Positions 43,411 through 51,759 of a DNA stretch of 64,000 bases are shown in pieces (the first letter of the stretch is position 1; every line of letters starts with the position of its first letter). The notes beneath the pieces were generated by a model. The model was not told the origin of the DNA. It did not search any database and saw only the letters and a program-made list of their open reading frames with translations. Source of the stretch: a virus; IMG/VR virus record IMGVR_UViG_3300034107_000262, positions 1-64,000 of that record. One strand, 5' to 3'. Both the position numbers and the translations under genes were made by a program.

Positions 43411-43907
43411 AACAATTTATGAAATGTCAACAGTTCTATCAAGACATAGATCAACTGCAAAATTTGATATCCTCTCTTGAATTTGAAGACCATTCGCTTG
43501 GCAAAGAAATCCTAAACTTCTATTATATTCCAGAAGGTCTTCAGGATTTTCTGAAACAAGTTGTGCAAGAAGATATTGAGATTCAACCCGATACAGGAAC
43601 ATTCCGTAAACCATCTAATTTAATACACGTAGACAATTTTTACCAACATGCTCTTTGGACTTGTGTTGTTGCACTAGAAGATACTAAAGTAAACATCTGT
43701 GCTCATAAAGATGCAAATACATTCTTTGATGTTAAAGATAGCCCAGATTTTTTTAAAGAATGTACTATGCTAGAAAACTGGACAATAGATACAAGTATCA
43801 CTCTAAAGAAGAATGAGTTTGTTTTAATTCGTCCGTGGCTTTGGAAATCATTAGAACAAGATAAAATGGTTCAGACATTTTTGCTGAATACAAACTTAGG
43901 ACAATAA
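43407..43907 (+). CDS. Hypothetical protein between RCC1 genes, 166 aa
   Basis: The start at 43407 overlaps the stop of the upstream gene (ATGA); a longer in-frame start lies inside that gene and is less likely. The product has an amphipathic helical N-terminus (FYQDIDQLQNLISSLEF) and a C-terminal beta core with HVDNFYQHALWTCVVAL and ICAHKDANTFFDVKD. The conserved-looking His/Asp pairs recall double-stranded beta-helix (2OG-oxygenase or cupin) folds, but I cannot confirm a metal triad. It could modify or chaperone the propellers. Confidence 0.5.
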   Translation: MKQFMKCQQFYQDIDQLQNLISSLEFEDHSLGKEILNFYYIPEGLQDFLKQVVQEDIEIQPDTGTFRKPSNLIHVDNFYQHALWTCVVALEDTKVNICAHKDANTFFDVKDSPDFFKECTMLENWTIDTSITLKKNEFVLIRPWLWKSLEQDKMVQTFLLNTNLGQ

Positions 43908-43908
43908 T

Positions 43909-45078
43909 ATGGCATCAGGATATAAATTTCCAATTTTAGATAGTGCTGGAGTAGCAACTAGCACAGTTGTTGATTTTGATGATATGTTTGTGCCACAAGA
44001 GTTATTTCTGAATAGTGGGTTGTGGTCGTGGGGGTATAATGTATATTCTCAACTAGGTCTTGGTGACACGACCAATCGTTCTAGTCCAGTTCAACTAGGA
44101 TCATTAACTAACTGGAAACAAGTTGCTTGTGGAGGCTATCACACTATAGCAATAAAGACTGATGGCACTCTTTGGTCATGGGGGTATAATTTTATTGGTC
44201 AACTAGGTCTTGGTAATACAACCGATCGTTCTAGTCCAGTTCAAGTCGGATCATTAACTAACTGGAAACAAGTTACTGGTGGAATTATTCACAGTGTAGG
44301 AATTAAAACCGACGGCACTCTCTGGTCATGGGGCTTAAATACTAAAGGTCAACTAGGTCTTGGTGACGTAACCCATCGTTCTAGTCCAGTTCAAGTCGGA
44401 GCACTAACTAACTGGAAACAAATTGCGGCGGCGCAGTGGCACACCACTGCAATCAAAACCGACGGCACTCTCTGGTCATGGGGGCAGAATAACTTTGGTC
44501 AACTAGGTCTTGGTAATACAACCGATCGTTCTAGTCCAGTTCAAGTCGGAGCACTAACTGACTGGAAACAAGTTGCTTGTGGAGTCGATTTCACTGCAGC
44601 AATTAAGACTGATGGCACTCTTTGGTCATGGGGGTATAATGTATATTCTCAACTAGGTCTTGGTAACGTAGCCAATCGTTCTAGTCCAGTTCAAGTCGGA
44701 TCACTAACTAACTGGAAACAAGTTTCTGGTGGAAATTATCACACCTCTGCAATAAAGACTGACGGTACTCTATGGTCATGGGGGTTTAATATCAACGGTG
44801 GTCTAGGCCTTGGTGACGTAACCACTCGTTCTAGTCCAGTTCAAGTCGGATCGTTAACTAACTGGAAACAAGTTGCTGGTGGAGGTTATCACACCATTGC
44901 GACCAAAACCGACGGTACTCTCTGGTCATATGGAGCTAATGGTTATGGGGGTCTAGGCCTTGGTGACACAACCAATCGTTCTAGCCCAGTTCAAGTAGGC
45001 ACACTAACTAACTGGAAATTAGTTGCTTCGGGAGTCTATCACTCCGTTGGAATTCAAGCTCCAGATTTACCGATATAA
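43909..45078 (+). CDS. RCC1-repeat seven-bladed propeller adhesin, copy 3
   Basis: 389 residues: an N-terminus of about 42 residues (MASGYKFPILDSAGVATSTV) and seven RCC1 units. Two units have SQLGLG and two GGLGLG instead of GQLGLG, the clearest divergence among the three paralogues. It is the last gene of the fibre block and is followed by a promoter for the sugar cassette. Confidence 0.8.
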   Translation: MASGYKFPILDSAGVATSTVVDFDDMFVPQELFLNSGLWSWGYNVYSQLGLGDTTNRSSPVQLGSLTNWKQVACGGYHTIAIKTDGTLWSWGYNFIGQLGLGNTTDRSSPVQVGSLTNWKQVTGGIIHSVGIKTDGTLWSWGLNTKGQLGLGDVTHRSSPVQVGALTNWKQIAAAQWHTTAIKTDGTLWSWGQNNFGQLGLGNTTDRSSPVQVGALTDWKQVACGVDFTAAIKTDGTLWSWGYNVYSQLGLGNVANRSSPVQVGSLTNWKQVSGGNYHTSAIKTDGTLWSWGFNINGGLGLGDVTTRSSPVQVGSLTNWKQVAGGGYHTIATKTDGTLWSYGANGYGGLGLGDTTNRSSPVQVGTLTNWKLVASGVYHSVGIQAPDLPI

Positions 45079-45112
45079 ATATATATTATATCAAGGATAG
45101 TGAAAATTATTC

Positions 45113-45142
45113 TTGATTTTTAATACTATTATACAGTATAAT
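45113..45142 (+). promoter_or_regulatory. Promoter for the sugar-modification and lysis genes
   Basis: TTGATT (45113-45118), an 18-base AT-rich spacer and TATAAT (45137-45142). The 61-base leader contains AAGGAG followed by a TTG-initiated 10-codon frame (LQAVLYSRIL), and then the ATG at 45204. Whether that small frame is translated as a leader peptide is unknown. Confidence 0.7.
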
Positions 45143-45203
45143 AGTGTTTTAATAAAGGAGAAATTGCAAGCTGTCCTCTACAGTAGGATTTTGTAAAATA
45201 ATT

Positions 45204-45785
45204 ATGAAATTAAACATTGGATCTGGTTATAAACGTTACGAAGACTTCTTAAATATTGATGACGATCCTTTAGTCTGCCCCGACTATATTGTTAATCTAG
45301 AAGAATCTAAACTTCCATTTGATGATAACTCTATCGAAGAAATTCGAGCTCATCATATTCTTGAGCATATCAAGAATTTCATTCCTCTTATGCAGGAATT
45401 TTATCGAGTCTGCAAACACGGGGCAGTTATTGATATAGTTGCACCTCACCATAATCATGAAGTATACTACGGTGACCCAACTCATGTTAGACCAATTACG
45501 GTCAATGGCATGTATCTCTTTAGTAAGAAGCATTGTTCTACCCATAAAGAGCAACATGATTCTAGCTCAGGATTAGCATTCAAATATAAAATAGATTTTG
45601 AAGTAATTTCTTATGATTTTGATTACGATATATTCTATGTTCCATTGGTCACACAATTTAATCAAAGAAAAGACAAAGGCGAAGTATCCCAAGAGGAAGA
45701 CTTCGCCTTTCAACGTCTTATGCGTGAAGCAAATAACGTTGCAATCAATACCAAGATCAAATTAATGGTCATCAAAGATGAGTAG
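45204..45785 (+). CDS. SAM-dependent methyltransferase
   Basis: 193 residues. A class I methyltransferase: motif I is LNIGSGYKRY (residues 3-12), an acidic residue follows in FLNIDDDP, and a post-motif II region reads AHHILEHIKNFIPLMQEFYRVCKHGAVIDIV, typical of the methyltransf_11 group. The substrate is unknown. Placement ahead of glycosyltransferase, sulfotransferase and epimerase genes suggests a sugar or lipid acceptor. A second, unrelated-by-position methyltransferase is at 59507-60070. Confidence 0.8.
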   Translation: MKLNIGSGYKRYEDFLNIDDDPLVCPDYIVNLEESKLPFDDNSIEEIRAHHILEHIKNFIPLMQEFYRVCKHGAVIDIVAPHHNHEVYYGDPTHVRPITVNGMYLFSKKHCSTHKEQHDSSSGLAFKYKIDFEVISYDFDYDIFYVPLVTQFNQRKDKGEVSQEEDFAFQRLMREANNVAINTKIKLMVIKDE

Positions 45786-47124
45786 TAATACTCCATTACT
45801 AGACTCAATCATTCTCTCCTGCAAATCAAAAAACAATCTTGAAGATGCTAAGACATTTTTAATTATCGCAGCAAAAAACTGTAGTGATCTAGAACAATTA
45901 GATCATATTGCATATTTGCAGAGTGAGATTAAAGACTATAAAGGCTGTGTTGAAAGTCTAAAGTTGTGTCTATCTATGGCATACAACGACCGGTCAAAAT
46001 TTGCTATTCGAGCCAATGCAGCAAAGATGTACAACCATCTCAATGAGCCAATGATGTCTCTTGCTTATTCTAAGATGAATAAGGAATATCAGTTTGATTA
46101 CGATACACTTATGGAGATGTCGTTCTCATATTATCTAATGGGCAATTATGCAGAATCCGAAAAAATGATGCGTTCATTGGTAGCTGATCAAAATCTACCA
46201 GACGAAGTCCGAGGAAGAGTTGAATACAATCTTGGATCATATGATATCGAAAGAGGCAACTTCAAAAAAGGCTTAATAGGTTTTATTGACGTTGGACATA
46301 AAATCAAGATATGGCATAACCGATATACTCCTAACATTCCGGTATGGGATGGTGAAGACGTCTCAGACAAAACTGTGATTATTCACGCCGAAGGCGGTAT
46401 CGGTGATGAACTAATCAATGTCAGATTTGTTAATAATCTAAAGAAACTCGGTGCTACTCCAATCTGGGTGTCTAATAATAGTGAGCTTGTGCATATTTTT
46501 AATCGTAATGAAATTCAAAGTACTCAATCTCTTAAAGACATTGATATTTCAAACACTGTGCAGTGTATGGCAATGTATCTCCCTATCCTACTAGATTTGG
46601 ATAAAGATCAACTTTGGTCCGGTCCTTATCTAAAACCATCAGATAAATATCTTGCTAAATGGCAAAAAATCTTACCTGAAGGTAAGAAGATAGCACTACG
46701 ATGGTCTGGTGCACTTGTATATGATCAGAATCTGCATCGTAGTCTTACTTTAAAACATTATATGGATTTATTTGCTTCTACTCCAGATATTACATTTGTT
46801 TCAGTTCAACGTGATTGTGATCTAGAGCAACTTAAAGATTATCCAAATGTATTAGATCTTAGCGATAAATTAGAAACCCTAGAAGATTTGTTAGCATGTA
46901 TTTCATTAGTAGATCATACATTTTCTAGCTGTACTAGTACAGTGCATGTTGCTGGTTCTTTAGGCGCGAATGTAACAGTGTTTCCCCCTATTGCAGCGTA
47001 CTATACCTGGCTGGGTAGAACCGACAATAAGTCAGACTGGTACGGTAATTCTGTTACTGTTATTAGACAACAAAAATTAAAAGATTATTCTCATCTTCAG
47101 AGTACTTTACCTCTTACACTATAA
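45778..47124 (+). CDS. TPR protein with GT9/heptosyltransferase-like domain, second copy
   Basis: 448 residues. TPR-like helices occupy about 1-175 (LMEMSFSYYLMGNYAESEKMMRSL). The C-terminal domain has IIHAEGGIGDELINVRFVNNL near 198 and VDHTFSSCTSTVHVAGSLGANV near 380, the same landmarks as in the protein at 2309-3550. The family is the TPR-glycosyltransferase group related to ADP-heptose:LPS transferases. Next to an HldD-like gene, transfer of a heptose-type sugar is a reasonable proposal. ATGA-type overlap with the upstream methyltransferase. Confidence 0.72.
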   Translation: MSSNTPLLDSIILSCKSKNNLEDAKTFLIIAAKNCSDLEQLDHIAYLQSEIKDYKGCVESLKLCLSMAYNDRSKFAIRANAAKMYNHLNEPMMSLAYSKMNKEYQFDYDTLMEMSFSYYLMGNYAESEKMMRSLVADQNLPDEVRGRVEYNLGSYDIERGNFKKGLIGFIDVGHKIKIWHNRYTPNIPVWDGEDVSDKTVIIHAEGGIGDELINVRFVNNLKKLGATPIWVSNNSELVHIFNRNEIQSTQSLKDIDISNTVQCMAMYLPILLDLDKDQLWSGPYLKPSDKYLAKWQKILPEGKKIALRWSGALVYDQNLHRSLTLKHYMDLFASTPDITFVSVQRDCDLEQLKDYPNVLDLSDKLETLEDLLACISLVDHTFSSCTSTVHVAGSLGANVTVFPPIAAYYTWLGRTDNKSDWYGNSVTVIRQQKLKDYSHLQSTLPLTL

Positions 47125-47936
47125 TGGAAAAAACTTATCATTTTTTATCTGGTTTACCTAGATCTGGATCTACTGTTCTTGCATCTATTCTAAATCAACA
47201 TCCAGATGTTTATGTAACACCAACGAGTCCGATGCTCAATATTGCAGTAAAAATGCAAGAAGCCTGGCGAGAAGATCCAACAGTTAAAGCAAATTATTAC
47301 GAAGAACAGATTAATAATTTAACTAAAGCTATTCTTCCAGCTTTTTGGCAACATAGACCAGAATCAATTATCATAGATAAAGGAAGGGGTTGGGCTAAGA
47401 ATATGCCCAATGCTTCTACTTTATTTGGAAAGAAAATTAAAGCAATTGTAGTCGAAAGAGATTTACCAAGTATCATGGCAAGTTGGTTAACTTTAATTAA
47501 AAAACAAAAGAACTGTTATGTTGATAAAGTGTTATTGCAGAGAGGATACGCAATAACAGATGAAAATAGAATGGGTGAGATGTGGTTCAATATGGTAAAA
47601 GATTGTATAGAAGGATCTCGCCAAATACGTAAAGATGCACCAGATCAAATCATTATTATTAAATATGATGAACTAATGGGTAATGCTACAGCAACATTAA
47701 GCCGAATAGAAACGTTCTTACAACTTCCAAAATTTGAATATGATTTAAACAATATTCAAAATGATACTACTGATGATGATATGACTGCGTGGGGATTTGA
47801 AGGATTACATACGATTAGACAAAAATTATCAAAGATATCTAATGATCCTAAAGAAATTTTAGGTAGTGAACTATATAATAGATTTGCTGAATTAGAAAAA
47901 GAATATATATATGAAGATTCTAATAACAGGCTATAA
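47124..47936 (+). CDS. PAPS-dependent sulfotransferase
   Basis: 270 residues. The 5'-phosphosulfate-binding loop is GLPRSGSTVLASIL (PRSGST at 12-17) and a 3'-phosphate-binding type segment follows (KAIVVERDLPSIMASWL, about 111-127). The enzyme would move sulfate from PAPS to a hydroxyl, probably of a sugar. Phage-encoded sulfotransferases are uncommon outside aquatic phages. Start and preceding stop overlap (TAATGG). Confidence 0.85.
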   Translation: MEKTYHFLSGLPRSGSTVLASILNQHPDVYVTPTSPMLNIAVKMQEAWREDPTVKANYYEEQINNLTKAILPAFWQHRPESIIIDKGRGWAKNMPNASTLFGKKIKAIVVERDLPSIMASWLTLIKKQKNCYVDKVLLQRGYAITDENRMGEMWFNMVKDCIEGSRQIRKDAPDQIIIIKYDELMGNATATLSRIETFLQLPKFEYDLNNIQNDTTDDDMTAWGFEGLHTIRQKLSKISNDPKEILGSELYNRFAELEKEYIYEDSNNRL

Positions 47937-48705
47937 AGGATTCATTGGCCAAAATATGGTCAAGTCATTAGAAACAGAGCATGAAGTAACTGGCTTTGAA
48001 TGGGACGAGCCTTTTTCAATTCTAGGATTTGATTTAGTTATTCATTTAGGAGCTATCTCCTCTACTTCAGAAACTAATGTAGATAAAGTCATGCGACAGA
48101 ACTATGATTTTTCTGTTCTACTAATAGAAACTTGTAATATGCTGGGGATAGACTTCCAATACGCATCTTCTGCTTCAGTATACGGGCTAGGTACAGAATT
48201 CAAGGAAACTTCTTCTGTAGACCCTAGAACCCCATACGCTTGGTCTAAGTACATGTTTGATCGTTATGTTCAAAATAAGGTCTGGGATATTAAAGTACAG
48301 GGTTTCAGATACTTTAATGTTTATGGGCCTCATGAAGATCACAAGGGAGATCAGGCTAGTCCTTATCATAAATTTACCAAGCAAGCTAAAACAACAGGTA
48401 CAATTGTTTTATTTGAAGGATCTGATAACTTCAAAAGAGACTTCATACCTGTTAGCCAGGTTGTAGATACTCATAAAGCATTCTTTAGTATCAAAGAATC
48501 GGGTATTTGGAATCTTGGTACCGGAAATAGCAAGTCATTTTTTGAGGTTGCTGAAGAAGTATCAAAATTGTATAATGTACAATATAAATTTATCAAAATG
48601 CCAGAAATATTTAAAAATAGCTATCAGAAGTATACCTGTTCTGATAATAGTAAGATAAATAACACACTGAAGGCAAAATATGTGGATCCTAAACTGGTTA
48701 CCTGA
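47911..48705 (+). CDS. HldD-like ADP-L-glycero-D-manno-heptose-6-epimerase
   Basis: 264 residues of the extended SDR family. The Rossmann GxxGxxG is G7-G10-G13; the active site is S87/Y109-x3-K113 (YASSASVYG and PYAWSK). Sequence specific to the HldD/RfaD group follows: FRYFNVYGPHEDHKG and LFEGSDNFKRDFIPV, with SGIWNLGTGNSKSF. Cellular HldD makes the heptose for the LPS core. The protein lacks roughly the last 30-40 residues of E. coli HldD but keeps the motifs. It overlaps both neighbours. The likely role is supply of a heptose donor to the phage transferases, or altering host LPS to exclude rivals. Confidence 0.82.
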   Translation: MKILITGYKGFIGQNMVKSLETEHEVTGFEWDEPFSILGFDLVIHLGAISSTSETNVDKVMRQNYDFSVLLIETCNMLGIDFQYASSASVYGLGTEFKETSSVDPRTPYAWSKYMFDRYVQNKVWDIKVQGFRYFNVYGPHEDHKGDQASPYHKFTKQAKTTGTIVLFEGSDNFKRDFIPVSQVVDTHKAFFSIKESGIWNLGTGNSKSFFEVAEEVSKLYNVQYKFIKMPEIFKNSYQKYTCSDNSKINNTLKAKYVDPKLVT

Positions 48706-49087
48706 CTGGCTTTTCTATTTAATGTTTTTAGCAGGAGTATTATCTTTAGTAATCGGTAAGATACTTGCCAACCTACGGTTATACGCCTATCCAGCAGGTG
48801 TTGTGCTAATAATTATGGGCACGTGGTACTCAGGTGGCATTGCTAAAGATAAAGAATGGAAAGAAAAAGTAGCAGAAGTAGAAGCTAAATTAGCTATTGC
48901 CCAACAAGCAAGTGCTGTAGTAAACGAAAAGATAATTACTAAGGTAATTACCAAAAATCAGATAATTAAACTACGTGGTGATGATATAGTAAAGTACATT
49001 GATAAGGAAGTTATCAAGTATGATAATACTTGCAAAATCCCTATTGAAGTAATTACTGTACATAACATGGCGGCTAAACATGATTAA
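48680..49087 (+). CDS. i-spanin (Rz-like) with two membrane helices
   Basis: 135 residues. Two N-terminal hydrophobic helices (about 7-29 and 33-53) are followed by a long periplasmic coiled coil (KEKVAEVEAKLAIAQQ...) and a C-terminus rich in strands. A single-helix anchor is usual for Rz, so two helices are slightly unusual. It overlaps the outer-membrane partner at 49080 by eight bases, as spanin pairs do. Together they fuse inner and outer membranes at lysis. Confidence 0.75.
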   Translation: MWILNWLPDWLFYLMFLAGVLSLVIGKILANLRLYAYPAGVVLIIMGTWYSGGIAKDKEWKEKVAEVEAKLAIAQQASAVVNEKIITKVITKNQIIKLRGDDIVKYIDKEVIKYDNTCKIPIEVITVHNMAAKHD

Positions 49088-49334
49088 ATATATCGCTATT
49101 CTATTATTAACTGGATGCGCTACGGCAGTACCTGTAAAGCAGGTATTTCCTAGCGTACCGGAAGAATTGTTAAAGCCATGTCCCGCCCTAACTACTATAG
49201 AGACTCAGGAGATTAAATTAAGCGAGTTATTAAATATTGTTAGCGCAAACTATACCAAGTACTACCAGTGTTCTAATGTATTAGAAGCATGGGCAACTTG
49301 GTATAAAGAAAATAAGAAAATAAGCGAGGAATAG
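49080..49334 (+). CDS. o-spanin lipoprotein (Rz1-like)
   Basis: 84 residues with a lipoprotein signal: IAILLLTGC, cysteine at residue 13 as lipidation site, then a proline-rich stretch (VFPSVPEELLKPCPAL), then a coiled-coil tail. The size, lipobox and overlap with the i-spanin gene fit the outer-membrane spanin, which points to a Gram-negative host. Confidence 0.8.
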   Translation: MIKYIAILLLTGCATAVPVKQVFPSVPEELLKPCPALTTIETQEIKLSELLNIVSANYTKYYQCSNVLEAWATWYKENKKISEE

Positions 49335-49335
49335 T

Positions 49336-49953
49336 ATGTTTGATTTCACTCAAGATCATCTATCTCAATTACTACCAAGTAATCCCTATATTGAATACTG
49401 GCACTCTGCTTTAATGCAATGCTTGCCAGACTATGAGATTGATACTCCGCAGAGAGTAGCAGCCTTTATCGCTCAATGTTCGCATGAAAGTGGCGGATTT
49501 AAAGCCCTAAAGGAGAATCTTAATTACCGTGCTGAAACTCTATTAAAAGTATTCCCCAAGTACTTTTCTACTTTAGCTATTGCACAGCAGTACGCTCATA
49601 AGCAAGAAGCAATTGCTAATAAAGTATATGCTAATCGTATGGGCAATGGCCCTGAAGCTAGCGGAGATGGATTTAGTTATTGTGGACGTGGACTTATTCA
49701 ATTAACTGGTAAGAGTAACTATACAGCATTCGCGGCTAGTATTGAAACTCCAGTAGAAGAAATACCTGAATTCTTAGGTACATTTGAAGGTGCTGTACAA
49801 AGTGCATGTTGGTTTTGGGAATCTAATAACTTAAATCAATATGCAGATGTAGGCGATATTTTAACTATGACCAAACGTATCAATGGGGGAACAATTGGAT
49901 TAGAGGATCGTAAAAAACATTATCAACATGCACTGCATGTATTTGGGATATAA
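49336..49953 (+). CDS. Endolysin, glycoside hydrolase family 19
   Basis: 205 residues. The GH19 core (chitinase/lysozyme type) is evident: IAQCSHESGGFKALKENLNY with the general acid E51 and second glutamate E60, then SGDGFSYCGRGLIQLTGKSNY near 110-130. It cuts peptidoglycan glycan chains after the holin opens the membrane. No signal peptide, so it depends on the holin. One base after the spanin gene. Confidence 0.92.
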   Translation: MFDFTQDHLSQLLPSNPYIEYWHSALMQCLPDYEIDTPQRVAAFIAQCSHESGGFKALKENLNYRAETLLKVFPKYFSTLAIAQQYAHKQEAIANKVYANRMGNGPEASGDGFSYCGRGLIQLTGKSNYTAFAASIETPVEEIPEFLGTFEGAVQSACWFWESNNLNQYADVGDILTMTKRINGGTIGLEDRKKHYQHALHVFGI

Positions 49954-49954
49954 T

Positions 49955-50482
49955 ATGGAAAAACCACTTTCTAGATCAGAACGCGAAGCACACATTAAAG
50001 ACAAAGCCGGTTGGATTATCACTGTTCTTGCTGCTCTGTTGGCCATTACTATGCTTATTGGTGGGAGTAATAGTAGCAAAATTCTTAATAACACCCTAGC
50101 TATTAATGATACTTGGGGATTTTATCAAGCTAAATCAATTAAGCAAACTATAAATGAAGTAGCAGGAGTACAGGCCGCTAATGGCGGAAATCTGGAGTTA
50201 GCTGAGAAATACGCAGCAAAAGCTTTATCGTACGAAAGTGAACCTAAAACTGGAGAAGGTAAAGTAGAGTTAGCAATTAAAGCACGCGCACTGGAAGCAG
50301 AACGCAGCATCGCTAAGTCTAAGAGCCCTTACTATACTTATGCCGGTAGTTTATTCCAGATCGCAATCGTACTACTAACCGCAAGTATTCTAGCTGTTAG
50401 TATGTCACTATTCTGGGGTAGTCTAGCTGTTGGTAGTTTAGGCATCGCAATGCTAGTACAGGCAGTTTGGTTGCTAGTATGA
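49955..50482 (+). CDS. Membrane protein, DUF4337-like
   Basis: 175 residues from the ATG at 49955. A hydrophobic helix at about 19-39 (WIITVLAALLAITMLIGG), a soluble alanine/lysine-rich middle with the segment NNTLAINDTWGFYQAKSIKQ, and two hydrophobic segments at the C-terminus (about 128-175). The segment and topology resemble DUF4337, membrane proteins of unknown function found in Proteobacteria. The lysis-cassette position suggests a holin-like or antiholin role. Overlaps the next start (ATGA). Confidence 0.6.
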   Translation: MEKPLSRSEREAHIKDKAGWIITVLAALLAITMLIGGSNSSKILNNTLAINDTWGFYQAKSIKQTINEVAGVQAANGGNLELAEKYAAKALSYESEPKTGEGKVELAIKARALEAERSIAKSKSPYYTYAGSLFQIAIVLLTASILAVSMSLFWGSLAVGSLGIAMLVQAVWLLV

Positions 50483-50865
50483 AGAAAGAAGATTGGTTAC
50501 AGAATAGATGGAGACCAGCTATTGCATGGCTCTACATGGCAGTATGTGCTTTCGACTTCATTATTGGGCCTATCTTCTTTACTATCGTACAATTCTGGGA
50601 AACCGCAGTTGCTAACGATGCTTTTAGACAGTGGGCTCCAATGACTCTACAAGGTGGTGGTTTATTCCACATATCTATGTGTGCAGTATTAGGAGTTTCA
50701 GCTCATGGGCGCACGCAAGAAAAATTGGCAGTTACTAATACTGCTTCATTAACCCCGACCCCCGTAGCTCCTACACCAGTAACTTACACACCAGTAGCAG
50801 CTCCAATGGTAGCTGTAGTAAACGGTAAACCTGCCCCCCCTAAACAAATCGACCCTATTTTATAA
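50479..50865 (+). CDS. Holin (probable, three-helix type)
   Basis: 128 residues from the ATG at 50479. NRWRPAIAWLYMAVCAFDFIIGPIFFTIV (about 8-37), then TLQGGGLFHISMCAVLGVSA (about 60-80), then a proline- and valine-rich tail ending PPKQIDPIL. The WRPxxxW start is typical of small phage holins. It would form the membrane lesion that lets the GH19 enzyme out. The upstream gene at 49955 is the other holin candidate. Confidence 0.7.
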   Translation: MKKEDWLQNRWRPAIAWLYMAVCAFDFIIGPIFFTIVQFWETAVANDAFRQWAPMTLQGGGLFHISMCAVLGVSAHGRTQEKLAVTNTASLTPTPVAPTPVTYTPVAAPMVAVVNGKPAPPKQIDPIL

Positions 50866-50873
50866 GGAATTAT

Positions 50874-51035
50874 ATGAAATTTCTAGCCACATTATTAGTA
50901 AGCCTTAGCTTACTAGCTCCTGCATACGCAGCAGTTGAAAAGAAGGCAGCCCCTGCAGCTTCTGCACCTAAAAAGGCTAAACCAGTAAAGATTCACAAGA
51001 AAGTAGAAGGCACAAAAGTGCCCGTCAAGAAGTAA
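50874..51035 (+). CDS. Small secreted Ala/Lys-rich peptide, 53 aa
   Basis: 53 residues. A clear signal peptide (MKFLATLLVSLSLL... cut likely after APAYA) leaves about 34 residues of mostly Lys, Ala and Pro (KKAAPAASAPKKAKPVK). The basic periplasmic product could bind peptidoglycan, LPS or DNA. Not a known family. AAGGAATTAT is the ribosome-binding site and the gene directly follows the holin, so it may belong to lysis. Confidence 0.6.
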   Translation: MKFLATLLVSLSLLAPAYAAVEKKAAPAASAPKKAKPVKIHKKVEGTKVPVKK

Positions 51036-51060
51036 TTTCATTAACTAACCGGGATAATTA

Positions 51061-51750
51061 ATGGCAACTAATAGTGGTAAAAAAGCCAGGCGTGTTACTG
51101 CAGTCGGGGACACGTATAAAACTCAATCAGAATTCAGAGATGTAAAACCATTAAATTACATCCAAGAAACCTATCTAGAAGCTATCAAGAATAATGAAAT
51201 TATTTTTGGTATTGGTTCAGCAGGTACAGGTAAGACCTATGTGGCAGCCTCATACGCTGCTGGCGAGTTATTTCACAGACGCGTGGAAAGAATTATTCTC
51301 ACACGCCCCAATGTGGAAACTGGCCGCGGTTTAGGATTCTTACCTGGTACTCTAGAAGAAAAATATGCTCCATACTTAGAACCTTTTGACTCCGTATTTC
51401 ATAAATCGCTGGGCACAGGATTTTATGAATATGCACTCAAGTCTAAGACTATCGATCCTAGACCCTTAGGATTTATGCGAGGAGCTACGTTTGACAATGC
51501 AATCGTTCTAGTGGACGAATGCCAGCAGATGACAAAACCTGAATTCCAGATGCTATTATCCCGCATCGGAAAAGGTACTAAGATTATTCTTAGCGGAGAC
51601 CAGGATCAATCAGATATTCCTGATTCAGGTCTCATGGATGCTGTTAAACGTCTAGAAGGCATTCCTGGAATCGAAGTAGTAAGATTCCTAGATTCAGATA
51701 TTGTACGCAGTAAGATGTGTAAAGCTATAATCATAGCATACCGTAAATAG
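51061..51750 (+). CDS. phoH: PhoH-like ATPase
   Basis: 229 residues. Walker A is GIGSAGTGKT (50-59) and Walker B IVLVDECQ (about 147-154), with ILTRPNVETGRGLGFLPG and the later SGDQDQSDI motif, all PhoH family. The biochemical role in phages is unsettled; related bacterial proteins have RNA helicase or ribonuclease-linked activity. It is a common auxiliary gene in marine and freshwater phages. Placed in the structural/lysis half, not with replication genes. Confidence 0.93.
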   Translation: MATNSGKKARRVTAVGDTYKTQSEFRDVKPLNYIQETYLEAIKNNEIIFGIGSAGTGKTYVAASYAAGELFHRRVERIILTRPNVETGRGLGFLPGTLEEKYAPYLEPFDSVFHKSLGTGFYEYALKSKTIDPRPLGFMRGATFDNAIVLVDECQQMTKPEFQMLLSRIGKGTKIILSGDQDQSDIPDSGLMDAVKRLEGIPGIEVVRFLDSDIVRSKMCKAIIIAYRK

Positions 51751-51759
51751 GAGACTAAC

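Larger units (their letters stand above)
40500..45060 (+). repeat. Array of 21 RCC1-coding 150-bp repeats in three genes
   Basis: The 150-bp unit, recognisable by GGTCAACTAGGTCTTGGTGA and TCTAGTCCAGTTCAAGT, occurs seven times in each of the genes 40392-41552, 42214-43410 and 43909-45078. Many stretches between units and between genes are identical at the DNA level, which would allow recombination among all 21 units. Confidence 0.85.

Noticed and set aside
40500-45060. CRISPR array
   Set aside because: The regular repeats are 150 bp, in frame, and encode RCC1 units. There are no short repeats with unique spacers and no cas genes.
29682-45078. Diversity-generating retroelement acting on the fibres
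   Set aside because: No reverse transcriptase gene and no adenine-mutated template/variable pair is visible in the window. It could lie outside the window but nothing here supports it.
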